Source of the DNA: Methanomassiliicoccaceae archaeon
GTDB taxonomy: Archaea; Thermoplasmatota; Thermoplasmata; Methanomassiliicoccales; Methanomethylophilaceae
Direction: 5' to 3'
Assembly (NCBI GenBank): GCA_003555025.1
Contig: PWHV01000005.1
Location: 1 to 64,000 of the forward strand
Length of the DNA: 64,000 bases
A program made the translations under genes and the position numbers. Shown here piece after piece: positions 19,503-29,942 of the stretch; the stretch's first letter is position 1, and each line of letters starts with the position of its first letter. The notes under the pieces are model-generated. The model worked only from the letters and a program-made list of their open reading frames with translations. It had not been told where the DNA came from and did not search any database.

Positions 19503-21692
19503 TCAGAAATCGAACAGCCGGGACTGCTCCTCCGACGCGCTACGCGGCGGCGGGGACGACTCCGCCGCCTCCGGCACATCGTCCTGGCCCAACTGTTTTT
19601 TGATAGAAACCGCCAGCTTGGGGCCGATGCCCCGCATCGATGCCAGCCTGTTCACGTCCACGGAGCGCAGCGTGTCCAGGTCGCGAAGGCCGTTGTCGTG
19701 AAGGACGCGGGCGCGGGCGCGGCCCACCCCGCGGAGGCGGACCAGCTCCAGGAGCTGCTCCGACACGCCGTACTTGATACGGGTCCGCATACGGGCCACT
19801 GTCTCCTTGGCCTCAGAGCGGAACATGCCCGCCAGCTCCCCCAGGGCGTAAAGCATCCACTCCGCCGCCTCCACCCGGTTGCGCAGGTCCCCTGGCCCTA
19901 CCGAGAAGAGGTCATGGATGCCCTCCTCCTCCAGCTCCCCGACCCACTCCTGCAGCATCCGGGCCGTCTTGAGGTCGCCGAGGAAGAAGTCCTGCTCGCC
20001 GGGGTCGTCGGGGAAAGGGAGGAGCATGGCGTCCTCCAGGCGGTCCACGGCGGCGAAGAGGGGGTCGTGGTCCCCCTTCCGCAGGTACAGGGACATGACG
20101 TCGGGGGTGGAGCACACCGCGTGGAGCAGGGCGAGCTCGTCCAACCCGTCCCTCCACGATTCCAGCGCCCGGCGCAGCATCACCGCGGACATGGGGTCGA
20201 TGTACATGTCGGAGACCCTCTTGCCGTAGAAGGTGGCCTCCAGGTGTCCGTCCTCCTCCCGCAGCATCCCCTTATCCAGGAAGAAGCCCACCACGTTGTC
20301 CACCGCCTCCTCCAGGCCATGGAGCTCCGACTGCTGCGCCAGGAAGGTAGACCTCAGGAAGTCCATTATGCCCTCGCGGGACGCCACCGAGCCGGTGGCG
20401 AGCAGTCCGAGCACATGGCTTCTCAGCACCGGCTCGCTCCCCAGCTTGGAGTGGATGGTCTCGCTGTCCGCCAACAGGTAGCTCATTATGATATGGTCCC
20501 GCTCGCGGTCGTTGCTCGCTATCAGCACCGCCTCTCCGTAAGGGTCGAAGCGCGGCCTGCCGGCGCGGCCGCACATCTGCTTGACCTCCATGACCGACAG
20601 CGGGACGCTGCCGACGTTGCTGTCGAAACGCTTCACGTCGCGGACTATGACGCGGCGGGCGGGGAGATTGATTCCAGCCGCCAGGGTGGGCGTGGCGACG
20701 ATGCACCTTATCCTCCCGTCGCGGAAGCCCCCCTCCACCGACCGCCTCTGCTCTGAGCTGAGGCCGGCGTGGTGGAAGGCCACTCCCCCTTCCACGCAGG
20801 ACGCCAGCTTCCTGCCGACGCTGGTCGATTCCTCCTCGCCCTCCAGGACCTCGCGGTCCTCATCGCTGAGCTCGGCGCCGGCCATCCTCCTCATGGCGGG
20901 CGCCATTCTCGTGGCGACGGATTCGGTGGAGCGCCTGGTGTTCACGAATACCAGGCATTGCCCTCCCTCCTTGACCGTGTCCTCCACCAGCGGCCACACC
21001 GGGTCCTTGCCGCCGTCGACAGCCTTGCGGCCGTTGTCCGAGAACCACAGCTCGCCGTCGTAGTAGACGCCTTCGCGCAAGGGGACGGGACGCCATTCGC
21101 TGGTGACCAGCCTGGCATCGAGCCACTCGGCCAAGACGTCGGCGTTGGAGATGGTGGCGGAGAGGGCGATGACCTGCATGCCGCGGTTCATCCGCCTCAG
21201 TTTGGTTAGGGCGACCTCCAAGGTGGGGCCCCTGCCCGGGTCGTGCAGCAGATGCACCTCATCGGCCACCGTCAGCGTGACCGAGGACATCCATGAGCCC
21301 CCGTGGCGGAGTATGGAGTCCGCCTTCTCGGAGGTCGCCACGACGATGTCCGCCTCCCCCAGGCGGCGGTCCTCGGAATCCAGGTCGCCGGTGGCGGTCC
21401 GCACTTTGACGCCCAGGTCGGAGAACTCCCTCAGTTCCTCGCCCTTCTCCGATGCCAACGCCTTCAAGGGTACGATGTACAGGACCTTACCCCCCTGCTC
21501 CAGAACATGCTTCATCGCCGCAAGGTACCCGATGAGGGATTTGCCGCTGGCGGTGGGGATCGCCAGGACCAGGCTGTCACCTCGGAGGGCCAACGGCGCG
21601 GCCTCCTCCTGAGGCGGATGCAACCGCAGGTATCCGAGGGAGCGGAAACGCTCCCGCAGCACGGTGTCCAAATCAAGATCGTCCATCATCAT
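19503..21692 (-). CDS. hel308: Hel308-type ATP-dependent DNA helicase
   Basis: Ski2-like 3'-5' helicase acting on stalled replication forks. About 729 residues. Motifs: Q-like RLHPPQEEAAPL, Walker A PTASGKS, DEVH box, SATISN, and motif VI QMCGRAGRPRFDPYG. The helical ratchet domain is followed by a helix-hairpin-helix (GVGRARARVL, GIGPKLAVSI). The last residues, QSRLFDF, fit a QxxLxxF PCNA-binding box, or another C-terminal partner motif. A TATA-like TTTAAGG near 21732-21739 puts the transcript start near 21709, with GAGGTG inside the leader, so one of the three tandem ATGs at 21692, 21689 or 21686 is the likely start. Confidence 0.93.
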   Translation of the reverse strand: MMMDDLDLDTVLRERFRSLGYLRLHPPQEEAAPLALRGDSLVLAIPTASGKSLIGYLAAMKHVLEQGGKVLYIVPLKALASEKGEELREFSDLGVKVRTATGDLDSEDRRLGEADIVVATSEKADSILRHGGSWMSSVTLTVADEVHLLHDPGRGPTLEVALTKLRRMNRGMQVIALSATISNADVLAEWLDARLVTSEWRPVPLREGVYYDGELWFSDNGRKAVDGGKDPVWPLVEDTVKEGGQCLVFVNTRRSTESVATRMAPAMRRMAGAELSDEDREVLEGEEESTSVGRKLASCVEGGVAFHHAGLSSEQRRSVEGGFRDGRIRCIVATPTLAAGINLPARRVIVRDVKRFDSNVGSVPLSVMEVKQMCGRAGRPRFDPYGEAVLIASNDRERDHIIMSYLLADSETIHSKLGSEPVLRSHVLGLLATGSVASREGIMDFLRSTFLAQQSELHGLEEAVDNVVGFFLDKGMLREEDGHLEATFYGKRVSDMYIDPMSAVMLRRALESWRDGLDELALLHAVCSTPDVMSLYLRKGDHDPLFAAVDRLEDAMLLPFPDDPGEQDFFLGDLKTARMLQEWVGELEEEGIHDLFSVGPGDLRNRVEAAEWMLYALGELAGMFRSEAKETVARMRTRIKYGVSEQLLELVRLRGVGRARARVLHDNGLRDLDTLRSVDVNRLASMRGIGPKLAVSIKKQLGQDDVPEAAESSPPPRSASEEQSRLFDF

Positions 21693-21800
21693 CCTTAACG
21701 GGCACCTCGCCGCCATTAAGCGCACCATGACCTTAAATCATATGCAGTGTAGAAAGCAAATACTTAATTAGAAGTCCTAATATCATTACGGATTGACCAT

Positions 21801-23759
21801 ATGACTGATGAGGAAATGAAGGTGTCCCCGGCCCCTGAGCCGCTCGACGAATGGATCGAGAGGCAGGAGTTCGAGACCACCGCGGACATCGAGGTACCGG
21901 AGGCCTTGGCCGACCGTGTCATCGGCCAGGACAAGGCGGTGCAGGTCATAAAGAAGGCCGCCGCCCAGAAGAGGCACGTGATGCTCATAGGCGAGCCTGG
22001 CACTGGCAAGTCCATGCTGGCCAATTCGATGGTGGAGTACCTGCCCAAGACCGAGATGCAGGACGTCATCTCCTACCATAACCCTGAGGACCCCAACGAG
22101 CCCCGGGTGCGCACCGTCCCCGCCGGCAAGGGCAAGCCCATAGTGAACGAGCAGAAGCAGGCGGCCCTGGCCCAGCGCCAGCAGAGAACCCAGTTCCTCA
22201 CCGCCATCGCCGTCATGATCATCGTTCTCACGGTGGGGCTTTTCATATTGGGAGGCATGAGCGAGCCCACCATCCTGCTCATCGGCCTCATAGCCGTTGC
22301 CATACTCTACTTCATAACACGCTCACCTAACCAGCGCCAGGACACCATGATAGTCCCCAAGCTGATGGTGGGCCATGAGGACACCGCCACTCCTCCCTTC
22401 ATCGACGCCACCGGCACCCACGCCGGTTCCTTGCTGGGGGACGTGAAGCACGACCCCTTCCAGAGCGGAGGGCTGGAGACCCCCTCCCACGACCGCCTGG
22501 AAGTGGGCGCCATCCACAAGGCGTCCAAGGGCGTGCTGTTCATCGACGAGATCAACGTTCTGCGCATGGAGTCCCAGCAGTCGCTGCTGTCCGCCATGCA
22601 GGAGGGCAAGTTCTCCATAACGGGGCAGAGCGAGAGGAGCTCCGGCGCCCTGGTCAAGAGCGAGCCCGTGCCCTGCGACTTCGTCCTGGTCTGCGCGGGC
22701 AACATGGACGCCATTGAGGGAATGCACCCCGCGCTCCGCTCCCGTATAAGGGGATACGGCTACGAGGTGTACATGCGCAACTCCATGGAGGACAACGGAG
22801 AGAACCGCAAAAAGCTGGTCCGCTTCGTCGCTCAGGAGGTCAGCAAGGACAAAAAGATCTCCCACTTCGACCGCGGGGCGGTCCTGGAGATACTGCGCGA
22901 GGCCCAGAGGCGCTCTGGCCACCGCGGCGAACTTACATTGCGCCTGCGCGAGCTCGGCGGCCTGATACGGGTGGCCGGCGATGTGGCCAGGGAGATCGAC
23001 TCCCCTGTGGTCGCCCATGAGCATGTGTTGGAGGCCAAGAAGGTCGCCCGCAGCCTGGAGCAGCAGATCGCCGACCGCTACATCGAGAACCGCATGGTCT
23101 ACAAGAGCTACATCACCGAGGGCGCCGCGGTTGGCATGGTCAACGGGATGGCGGCGCTGAACGCCTCCTCCAACATGTCGGAGTACTCGGGAATAGTGCT
23201 GCCCATCGTGGCTGAGGTCACACCGGCCCAGGCCCGCAATGGCGGCAAGATAATCGCCACTGGACAGCTGGGTGACATCGCCAAGGAGGCGGTGGAGAAC
23301 GTCTCCGCTGTGATAAAGAAGTACACCTCCCGCGAGATCAGCAACTACGATATCCACATCCAGTTCGTGGGGACCTACGAAGGTGTGGAGGGCGACTCCG
23401 CCTCGATATCCATCGCCACCGCGGTCATATCGGCGCTGGAGGAGCTGCCCATCGACCAGAACATGGCAATGACCGGCAGCATCAGCGTCAGGGGCAAGGT
23501 CCTTCCCGTGGGCGGGATCACCGCCAAGCTGGAGGCCGCGGCCGAGGCCGGCGTCAACAAGGTGCTCATACCCCGCGACAACGAGCGCGACGTGATGATC
23601 GAGGATAGGTACCGCAAGACCATCGAAATAGTGCCGGTGGACAACCTCAAGGACGTCCTCGACCACGCCCTCGTCGGCGGCAAGAACAAGGAGAACCTCA
23701 TCGAGAAGCTCTCCGGTCTAGCCTCGTTGGCGGCCAAGTCCCCCGCCCCGTCGCCCTGA
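21801..23759 (+). CDS. lonB: Membrane-anchored archaeal Lon protease (LonB)
   Basis: ATP-dependent protease of 652 residues. Walker A GEPGTGKS is at 64-71. Two adjacent membrane helices (about 132-155 and 160-176) are inserted in the AAA+ domain, the hallmark of archaeal LonB. Walker B is LFIDEIN. The C-terminal protease domain has the Ser533 (GDSAS) and Lys576 (GITAKLEA) dyad. It degrades unfolded and regulatory proteins at the cytoplasmic membrane. It is divergent from Hel308, and its promoter region has AATACTTA at about 21759-21766. Confidence 0.96.
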   Translation: MTDEEMKVSPAPEPLDEWIERQEFETTADIEVPEALADRVIGQDKAVQVIKKAAAQKRHVMLIGEPGTGKSMLANSMVEYLPKTEMQDVISYHNPEDPNEPRVRTVPAGKGKPIVNEQKQAALAQRQQRTQFLTAIAVMIIVLTVGLFILGGMSEPTILLIGLIAVAILYFITRSPNQRQDTMIVPKLMVGHEDTATPPFIDATGTHAGSLLGDVKHDPFQSGGLETPSHDRLEVGAIHKASKGVLFIDEINVLRMESQQSLLSAMQEGKFSITGQSERSSGALVKSEPVPCDFVLVCAGNMDAIEGMHPALRSRIRGYGYEVYMRNSMEDNGENRKKLVRFVAQEVSKDKKISHFDRGAVLEILREAQRRSGHRGELTLRLRELGGLIRVAGDVAREIDSPVVAHEHVLEAKKVARSLEQQIADRYIENRMVYKSYITEGAAVGMVNGMAALNASSNMSEYSGIVLPIVAEVTPAQARNGGKIIATGQLGDIAKEAVENVSAVIKKYTSREISNYDIHIQFVGTYEGVEGDSASISIATAVISALEELPIDQNMAMTGSISVRGKVLPVGGITAKLEAAAEAGVNKVLIPRDNERDVMIEDRYRKTIEIVPVDNLKDVLDHALVGGKNKENLIEKLSGLASLAAKSPAPSP

Positions 23760-24802
<1,043 letters not shown>

Positions 24803-25555
24803 ATGACCGCCCAGGACAGTCGGGGCGACAGGAGGCCGAGGGGCTCCGGCACGCCGGCCCGTTACTCGCGCCAGATCCCGATGGCGATGATGGGCGAGGC
24901 CGGCCAGCGAACATTGAGCGAATCCAAGGTCCTGGTGGTGGGCCTGGGCGGCTTGGGGACGGTGGTGGGCAGCTACCTCGCCGCCGCCGGCATCGGTCAC
25001 ATCACCTTGGTGGATGACGACGTGGTGGAGATGAGCAACCTGAATCGCCAGTTCATATACGGCGATGCGGTGGGCGAGCAGAAGGCGCCGGCGGCGGCCG
25101 CGTTCCTCGCCAAGGTGAATCCCAACGTCCAGGTGGAGCCGGTCGTCCAGTCAATCCAGGATGCGGTGCTGGACTGGAACGCCTATGACCTGGCGTTCGA
25201 CTGCCTGGACAACAACGAGTCGCGGCAGGCGTTGAACAAGGGCTGCCGCGACGCCGGCGTTCCTCTGGTGCACGCCGGCGTCGACGCCACCCGCGGGCAG
25301 GTCTTCACATCCATGCCGGGGGTGACGGCGTGCCTGCGATGCATGCTTCCCAAGGGCAGGCAGGACCGCATACCGGTGTTCGGGCCCGCCGCCGGCGCGG
25401 TCGCATCCATCCAGGCGTCGGAGGGCATCCGCGTTCTATTGGAGAGGTACCCTCCGTTGACGGGCAAGATCCTGTTGATGGACCTGGGTGACTACTCCTT
25501 CGAGACCGTGGAGATGGAGAGGGCCGATGACTGCCCGGTATGCCAGCGCGATTGA
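24803..25555 (+). CDS. ThiF/MoeB/HesA-family E1-like adenylyltransferase
   Basis: 250 residues. The ATP-binding motif is GLGGLGTVVGSYLAAAG, with NLNRQF and a DCLDN segment. Two zinc-binding pairs, CLRC and CPVC, are present. The enzyme class adenylates the C-terminal Gly-Gly of ubiquitin-like proteins (ThiS, MoaD, SAMPs). The crossover loop that carries the catalytic Cys in MoeB and ThiF reads RIPVFGPAAGAVAS here, shorter and without Cys, as in some archaeal members, so only adenylation is expected. It starts one base after the pncC stop. Confidence 0.85.
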   Translation: MTAQDSRGDRRPRGSGTPARYSRQIPMAMMGEAGQRTLSESKVLVVGLGGLGTVVGSYLAAAGIGHITLVDDDVVEMSNLNRQFIYGDAVGEQKAPAAAAFLAKVNPNVQVEPVVQSIQDAVLDWNAYDLAFDCLDNNESRQALNKGCRDAGVPLVHAGVDATRGQVFTSMPGVTACLRCMLPKGRQDRIPVFGPAAGAVASIQASEGIRVLLERYPPLTGKILLMDLGDYSFETVEMERADDCPVCQRD

Positions 25556-25893
25556 TCGATGCATCGCCGCCAGCGACGGGGCCGCGCCTTGCCGCCCCCA
25601 TCGTACATCAGCAAGGACCCTCATCGGTCAACTGCCCCTCTGAATGTCTGCACGATGGTGAGAGGCGCTCGGTGGAAGGCGCTTTTCGAACGCCGCAATG
25701 AACAACAGGGTCGCGCTCCGCCATCAGGCCCTCCCGCTGACAGAGACCAGCGGCCGCGCGTATGAAGGCCGCCGACCATCCGGGGACTGGCGGCGATGAC
25801 GGCGCCCGTCTTCACTGATCGCGATGCCGCGCAGCTACAAAGTAGATATAACAGCCCCGCAATCTCGGCCCGCCGCAATAGGCGGGAGGGATT
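25556..25893. other. 338-base gap without a convincing gene
   Basis: GC-rich. A 68-codon open frame (25559-25765) lacks a ribosome-binding site and looks like chance. A TATA-like AGATATAAC at 25841-25849 and GGGAGGG just before 25894 serve the next gene. Confidence 0.5.
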
Positions 25894-26265
25894 ATGTTCT
25901 TCGTAGACATGGAATGGGTGACCCAGCTCGTTATGATAGCCGCCTTCTTCCTGTTCTTCATCTCGGTGCCGAAGATCGCTCTTGTAAGCATCAAGGCGTT
26001 CGTGGGCATCAAGAGGACCGAAGGCGGGGAGGAGCGCGAAGGCGCGGAGGATGACATCGAAAGGCTGCGGGGGCTCGACCAGGCCTTCATCGAGGCGGCG
26101 ACCTCCCTGTCCCTGATATCGGTGTCCCTCGTCTTCCTCGATTTCGAGAGCGGGGCCAAGACCATATTCCAAGCGATCTCCGTAGTCCTGGTGCTGTCCA
26201 TTGCCGTCGGTTACCCTGTCGCCCGCGCCTTGAGGCTGAGGACCATCCGCGCCCTGCGCTATTGA
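25894..26265 (+). CDS. Small integral membrane protein of unknown function
   Basis: 123 residues. One N-terminal hydrophobic helix (about 8-32), a charged loop (about 38-62, rich in EG and ER) and two C-terminal hydrophobic stretches (about 70-87 and 92-110) suggest three membrane spans. No family recognised. GGGAGGG lies just upstream of the ATG. A 159-base gap separates it from mtxX. Confidence 0.65.
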   Translation: MFFVDMEWVTQLVMIAAFFLFFISVPKIALVSIKAFVGIKRTEGGEEREGAEDDIERLRGLDQAFIEAATSLSLISVSLVFLDFESGAKTIFQAISVVLVLSIAVGYPVARALRLRTIRALRY

Positions 26266-26424
26266 GCGGGCGGCAAATATAACAATCATAGAACAGGCCA
26301 CTATAATCGTTCGGAAGATGAAGGCCGCGAATGTCGTCACTCCGTTCGACCAATGCCGTAAGTAAAGGCCTCCGCCCTTCATACAACACATCAGTTATAG
26401 ATATCTGCAGTAGATTACCCACCG

Positions 26425-27171
26425 ATGCTCAGCTCGGAGGCCGCCCTCGCCGGCGGCGTGAGTAAGGAACTTCGCATCGGCATCGGCCTGCGCCGTGGCT
26501 CGGCCGATGCGGTCAAACTCCCCTCCAAGGCTGAGCTGGTCGTTTACCAGGACGCCCTGCGGCTGTGCAGGGACCTGCGCGACGGGGCGATCGACGCCGC
26601 CGTGCGGGGGGACCTGCCCTCCAACGAGGCTATGGCCTGTCTCAAGGAGGTCTTCTCCTTGGAATCCCTGCAGCGAATGGCCCTTATCGAGCCGATGAGG
26701 GGCGGGCTCTTCCTATTAGGCCCGGTGGGGATCGACGAAGGGCGCTCCCCCGCGGAGAAAGAGGCCATGGCCTTGGCCGGCCACGGTCTCATGCGCTCCT
26801 TGGGAGGCAGGGGCCGAGTGGGACTGATGTCCTGCGGCCGGGAGTCGGACCGCGGCAGGAGCGGCACTGTTGACCGCAGCATGGACGAGGCCCTGCTGAT
26901 CCGGGACGCGTTGCGGGACAACGGCGTAGAGGCGTCGCACGTGCAGATAACCATCGAGTCCGCCCTCGAGGACCATGACGTCATTATCGCCCCTGACGGT
27001 ATCGTCGGCAACATAATATTCCGCACCTTGCACTTCCTGGGCGGGGCCAAGGCCTTGGGGGCGCCGGTGCTGAACATGGAGAGGACATTCATAGACACGT
27101 CAAGGGTGAAGGAGGACTACGGCGACGCCATAGCCTTGGCGCAGAGGTTGGCTACGGAGGCTGAGAGATGA
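26425..27171 (+). CDS. mtxX: Methanogenesis marker protein 4 (MtxX family)
   Basis: 248 residues, resembling the MtxX/methanogenesis marker 4 family, which has a phosphotransacetylase-like fold and is found almost only in methanogens; its reaction is unknown. Seen here: ALIEPMRGGLFLLGPVGIDEG, VGLMSCGRESDRGR and APDGIVGNIIFRTLHFLGG. Leaderless start: TATA-like TTATAGATATC lies about 27 nt before ATG 26425. The last base pairs overlap the start of queD (ATGA), so it opens a preQ0 operon. Confidence 0.85.
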   Translation: MLSSEAALAGGVSKELRIGIGLRRGSADAVKLPSKAELVVYQDALRLCRDLRDGAIDAAVRGDLPSNEAMACLKEVFSLESLQRMALIEPMRGGLFLLGPVGIDEGRSPAEKEAMALAGHGLMRSLGGRGRVGLMSCGRESDRGRSGTVDRSMDEALLIRDALRDNGVEASHVQITIESALEDHDVIIAPDGIVGNIIFRTLHFLGGAKALGAPVLNMERTFIDTSRVKEDYGDAIALAQRLATEAER

Positions 27172-27638
27172 GGATAGAGGTAGACGGAGCGCACTCGGGC
27201 ATCAGGTTCTCGGCGTGCCATTTCATCGCAGGCCATGAGAAATGCTCCCGCCTCCACGGACACTCGTACATCGTGCGGCTGGCGGTGGAGGGGGACATCG
27301 GCCCTGACGGCATGGTGATGGACTTCGTGGTCCTGAAGAGGGCGATGAGGGAGATGGTCGACTCGTTGGACCACCGCGTGCTGCTTCCCGGGAACTCCAA
27401 GGAGGTGGAGATCGCCGTGGACGAGGGTACAGAGGTCATCAGCCAGGGCAGGCGCTACGTCTTTCCCACCGATGACGTCGTCATCCTCGATGTGGAGCAC
27501 ACCACCGCCGAGGAGATGGCCGCCATGATGCTGGACGCCCTTCTGGCGCAAGTGGACGTACCGGGGACGGTCACCGCCGTTCATCTGGGCCTCGACGAGG
27601 AGAGGGGACAGACGGCCTGGGCAACGAGGAGGGTCTGA
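27168..27638 (+). CDS. queD: 6-carboxy-tetrahydropterin synthase (QueD/PTPS family)
   Basis: 156 residues. The zinc ligands are in FSACHF and HGHSY, with the catalytic Cys in KCSRLHGH, and a later DHR motif (LDHRVLLP). It converts dihydroneopterin triphosphate to 6-carboxytetrahydropterin for preQ0, which archaea use for archaeosine at tRNA position 15. Start overlaps the mtxX stop by 4 bases; queC starts directly after its stop. Confidence 0.88.
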   Translation: MRIEVDGAHSGIRFSACHFIAGHEKCSRLHGHSYIVRLAVEGDIGPDGMVMDFVVLKRAMREMVDSLDHRVLLPGNSKEVEIAVDEGTEVISQGRRYVFPTDDVVILDVEHTTAEEMAAMMLDALLAQVDVPGTVTAVHLGLDEERGQTAWATRRV

Positions 27639-28319
27639 ATGGCCGACTCGGTGGTCCTGCTGTCCGGAGGGTTGGATTCGACCGTGGTCCTGGCGATGGC
27701 GGTGGACGAGGGCAGGGAGCCGGTGGCGCTCAGCTTCCGCTACGGGCAGAGGCACTCCCGCGAGCTGGAATCGGCCGCCGCGGTGGCGGAGCACTACCGG
27801 GTGGAGCACCGCATCATCGATCTCGACCTCTCCTGCCTGCAGAGCTCCCTGCTGGGCGAGGAGGACGAGATACCCTCGGGTCGCAGCGAAGAGGAGATGG
27901 AGTCCTCGATCCCCAGCACCTACGTCCCCGGGCGCAACATAATACTGATGAGCGTCGCCGCCGCGTTATGCGAGAGCATCGGCGCCGACTCCGTCCACAT
28001 AGGCGCCAACTCGGTGGACTATTCCGGCTATCCGGACTGCCGCGCCGATTTCTTCCAGGCTTTCGAGGACATGCTGACCCTCGGAACGAGAACGGGCAGC
28101 GAGGGAAGACCTATATCCATAGAGACGCCGATACTGTTCCTGAGCAAGGCGGAGATAGTCGCCGCGGGCAGGAGGCTCGGCGCTCCCTTGGAAAAGACAT
28201 GGTCCTGTTACCGGGGGGGCGGAAAGGCCTGCGGCACCTGCGATTCCTGCCTGCTCAGGCTCAAGGGCTTCGCCGAGGCCGGGGAGACCGACGGTCTCGA
28301 CTATGAGGTGGAACCATGA
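27639..28319 (+). CDS. queC: 7-cyano-7-deazaguanine synthase
   Basis: 226 residues. The PP-loop is LLSGGLDSTVVLA, and the C-terminal zinc site is CYRGGGKACGTCDSC. It converts 7-carboxy-7-deazaguanine to preQ0 with ATP and ammonia. TGA of queD and ATG of queC are adjacent, and its own stop overlaps queE (ATGA), so the three are translated from one message. Confidence 0.95.
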   Translation: MADSVVLLSGGLDSTVVLAMAVDEGREPVALSFRYGQRHSRELESAAAVAEHYRVEHRIIDLDLSCLQSSLLGEEDEIPSGRSEEEMESSIPSTYVPGRNIILMSVAAALCESIGADSVHIGANSVDYSGYPDCRADFFQAFEDMLTLGTRTGSEGRPISIETPILFLSKAEIVAAGRRLGAPLEKTWSCYRGGGKACGTCDSCLLRLKGFAEAGETDGLDYEVEP

Positions 28320-28939
28320 GAGTGGTGGAGATGTTCTATTCACTTCAGGGCGAGGGGAAGCAGATAGGCCTGCCGACCTTCTTCGTTCGCCTGGGCGGAT
28401 GCAACCTGGAATGCCGCTGGTGCGACACCAGGTACGCCGCCGCCGAGGGCGACGATATGTCCGTGCAAGAGATATTCCAGGGCTGCGAGCCCTACGGCCG
28501 TATCTGCCTCACCGGCGGCGAGCCCCTGATACAGGAGGGTTTCAGCGAACTTCTGGGGATGTTGCTGGAGAGCGGCAAGGAGGTGGCGGTGGAGACCAAC
28601 GGCTCTTTGGACGTGTCGGTGATCCCCTCCCATCCTCGCGTCCTAATCAGCATGGACATAAAATGCCCCTCCTCGGGGGAGAGCGGCAGCATGGACATGG
28701 GCAACATAAGCAAGCTGCAGGCCAAGGACCAGTTGAAGTTCGTAATTTTCGACGGCCGGGACCTCGATCACGCGCTCGACGTGATGGACGCCCACTCCCC
28801 CCGCTGCGAATGCATCTTCTCTCCGGTGGGAGGAATGGACCTGGAGCCGTTGGCGGAGGAGGTCCTTTATCGCCGCGTCGACGTGAGGGTGCTGCCGCAG
28901 CTGCACAAGATAATATGGGGCCGACAGCCCGGGGTCTGA
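28316..28939 (+). CDS. queE: 7-carboxy-7-deazaguanine synthase (radical SAM)
   Basis: 207 residues. Starts with the typical YSLQGEGKQIGLPTFFVRL stretch, followed by the radical SAM cluster CNLECRWC and a GGEPL motif. It contracts 6-carboxytetrahydropterin to 7-carboxy-7-deazaguanine. It ends three bases before the convergent pyrophosphatase stop. Confidence 0.95.
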   Translation: MRVVEMFYSLQGEGKQIGLPTFFVRLGGCNLECRWCDTRYAAAEGDDMSVQEIFQGCEPYGRICLTGGEPLIQEGFSELLGMLLESGKEVAVETNGSLDVSVIPSHPRVLISMDIKCPSSGESGSMDMGNISKLQAKDQLKFVIFDGRDLDHALDVMDAHSPRCECIFSPVGGMDLEPLAEEVLYRRVDVRVLPQLHKIIWGRQPGV

Positions 28940-28942
28940 GTC

Positions 28943-29479
28943 CTAGACGCACTTCTCCTGATAGAGACGGATGGAGTGATCCACTGCCTGCAGCGCCGCC
29001 TCGCGGTCCTCCCACCCTTTGACGGCCACGCTCTTGCCCTCTTCGAGGTCCTTGTAGGTGGCGAAGAAGTGGCGGACCTCTGTCTTGGTGTACTCGGGCA
29101 CGTCGCCGATGTCCTTGATGTGGTCGAAACGGTGGTCGTTGGCGGGTACCGCCAGTATCTTGTCGTCCTGCTCGCCGGTGTCCTCCATCATCAGCAGGCC
29201 CACCGGGCGGGCCTCGATGATGCAGCCCGGGAACGTCTTCTCCTCCATGAGCACGATGATGTCCAGCGGGTCGTGGTCGTCATAGTAGCTCCGAGGGATG
29301 AAGCCGTACTCCCCGGGATAATGCATCGGGCTGCGCAGCACCCGGTTCAGCACATAGGTGCCGAACTCCTTGCTGTACTCGAACTTGTTGCGTCCGCCCT
29401 TCGGAATCTCGATTACCGCATACACTACGCTAGGGACGTCGGGCCCAGCGGGAAGGTCTCGCCAATGATCGTTCACCAT
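28943..29479 (-). CDS. ppa: Inorganic pyrophosphatase, family I
   Basis: 178 residues. Key features are EIPKGGRNKFEYS, YGFIPRSYYDDHDPLDIIVLM with the metal-binding Asp residues, and DDKILAVP. It hydrolyses pyrophosphate with Mg. The frame stays open to 29650, but the family starts here and AAGGAGAT lies eight bases before ATG 29479. Confidence 0.94.
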   Translation of the reverse strand: MVNDHWRDLPAGPDVPSVVYAVIEIPKGGRNKFEYSKEFGTYVLNRVLRSPMHYPGEYGFIPRSYYDDHDPLDIIVLMEEKTFPGCIIEARPVGLLMMEDTGEQDDKILAVPANDHRFDHIKDIGDVPEYTKTEVRHFFATYKDLEEGKSVAVKGWEDREAALQAVDHSIRLYQEKCV

Positions 29480-29784
29480 ATCTTCATCTCCTTGATGCCC
29501 TCCTCGCTCGTGCCGACGACGGGAGCGGCAGACGATGCCAATGACGGTGCATGGAGCGACACTGTTCTTGAACATTGCGTTCCCCATTTCAAAGGGAGGG
29601 GTCACAGAAACATATCTACTGATTAATAAGTAGGCTTGGCGGAAGAACACCCATCCATAACTGGCGGCATCCTTCTTTTAACCACGAGTCTGAAAAGGAT
29701 ACCGGTCATGCCCACATTACCAACTTTTAAGTATCACTTGTGTCCTAAGCCGCCTTCATAGCTGCAAAGGCAAGGGTATTTATT
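29480..29784. other. Long leader or promoter stretch of ppa
   Basis: On the minus strand an AT-rich TTATTAATC near 29620-29630 could be the ppa TATA box, giving a leader over 100 nt. No separate gene is convincing; the open frame continuing ppa upstream has coding-poor composition. Confidence 0.4.
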
Positions 29785-29800
29785 TTTAGGTAATCCTAAA
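29785..29800. promoter_or_regulatory. DtxR-like palindrome TTTAGG-TAAT-CCTAAA
   Basis: Perfect 6-4-6 palindrome directly after a TATA-like TATTTATT (29777-29784). The half-site TTAGG/CCTAA is that of DtxR/IdeR-type metal regulators. Its place at the promoter suggests metal-dependent repression of a transcript starting near 29807. Confidence 0.45.
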
Positions 29801-29806
29801 TATTAA

Positions 29807-29914
29807 GTACTGAAACCGCCTGCAGCAATCAGGCGCAGGGCGAGGGGCGTCCGCAACGATCCAATGCCTCCGAAACCGCTTCTCTGAGACGCCCGTCGTC
29901 CGCGCCTGGTTTTT
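29807..29914 (+). ncRNA. Candidate structured small RNA
   Basis: No coding frame. Complementary blocks: CAGGCGC (29830-29836) with GCGCCTG (29902-29908), and GGGCGTC (29845-29851) with GACGCCC (29888-29894), nested as a long helix ending in TTTTT (29910-29914). A local hairpin CGCCTG/CAGGCG (29817-29835) would compete with the outer helix. The upstream TATA-like box and palindrome place a start near 29807. It does not match an RNA family I recognise. Confidence 0.4.
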
Positions 29915-29942
29915 GTCGCTGTCCATCTGTCATGGTCAATAG

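Noticed and set aside
21767-21781. Dyad ATTAG-AAGTC-CTAAT in the lonB promoter as a second DtxR-like site
   Set aside because: Half-site length and spacing differ from the 29785 palindrome, and an AT-rich promoter can give such dyads by chance.
22323-23666. 447-codon open frame antisense to lonB
   Set aside because: GC-rich coding DNA opens long frames on the other strand. LonB motifs are complete on the plus strand and this frame has no recognisable domain or start signal.
25559-25765. 68-codon frame as a gene
   Set aside because: No ribosome-binding site or TATA box, unusual composition and no recognisable features.
29480-29650. Longer pyrophosphatase starting at 29650
   Set aside because: Family begins at 29479, where a strong ribosome-binding site lies; the added stretch is not protein-like and includes promoter-like AT-rich DNA.
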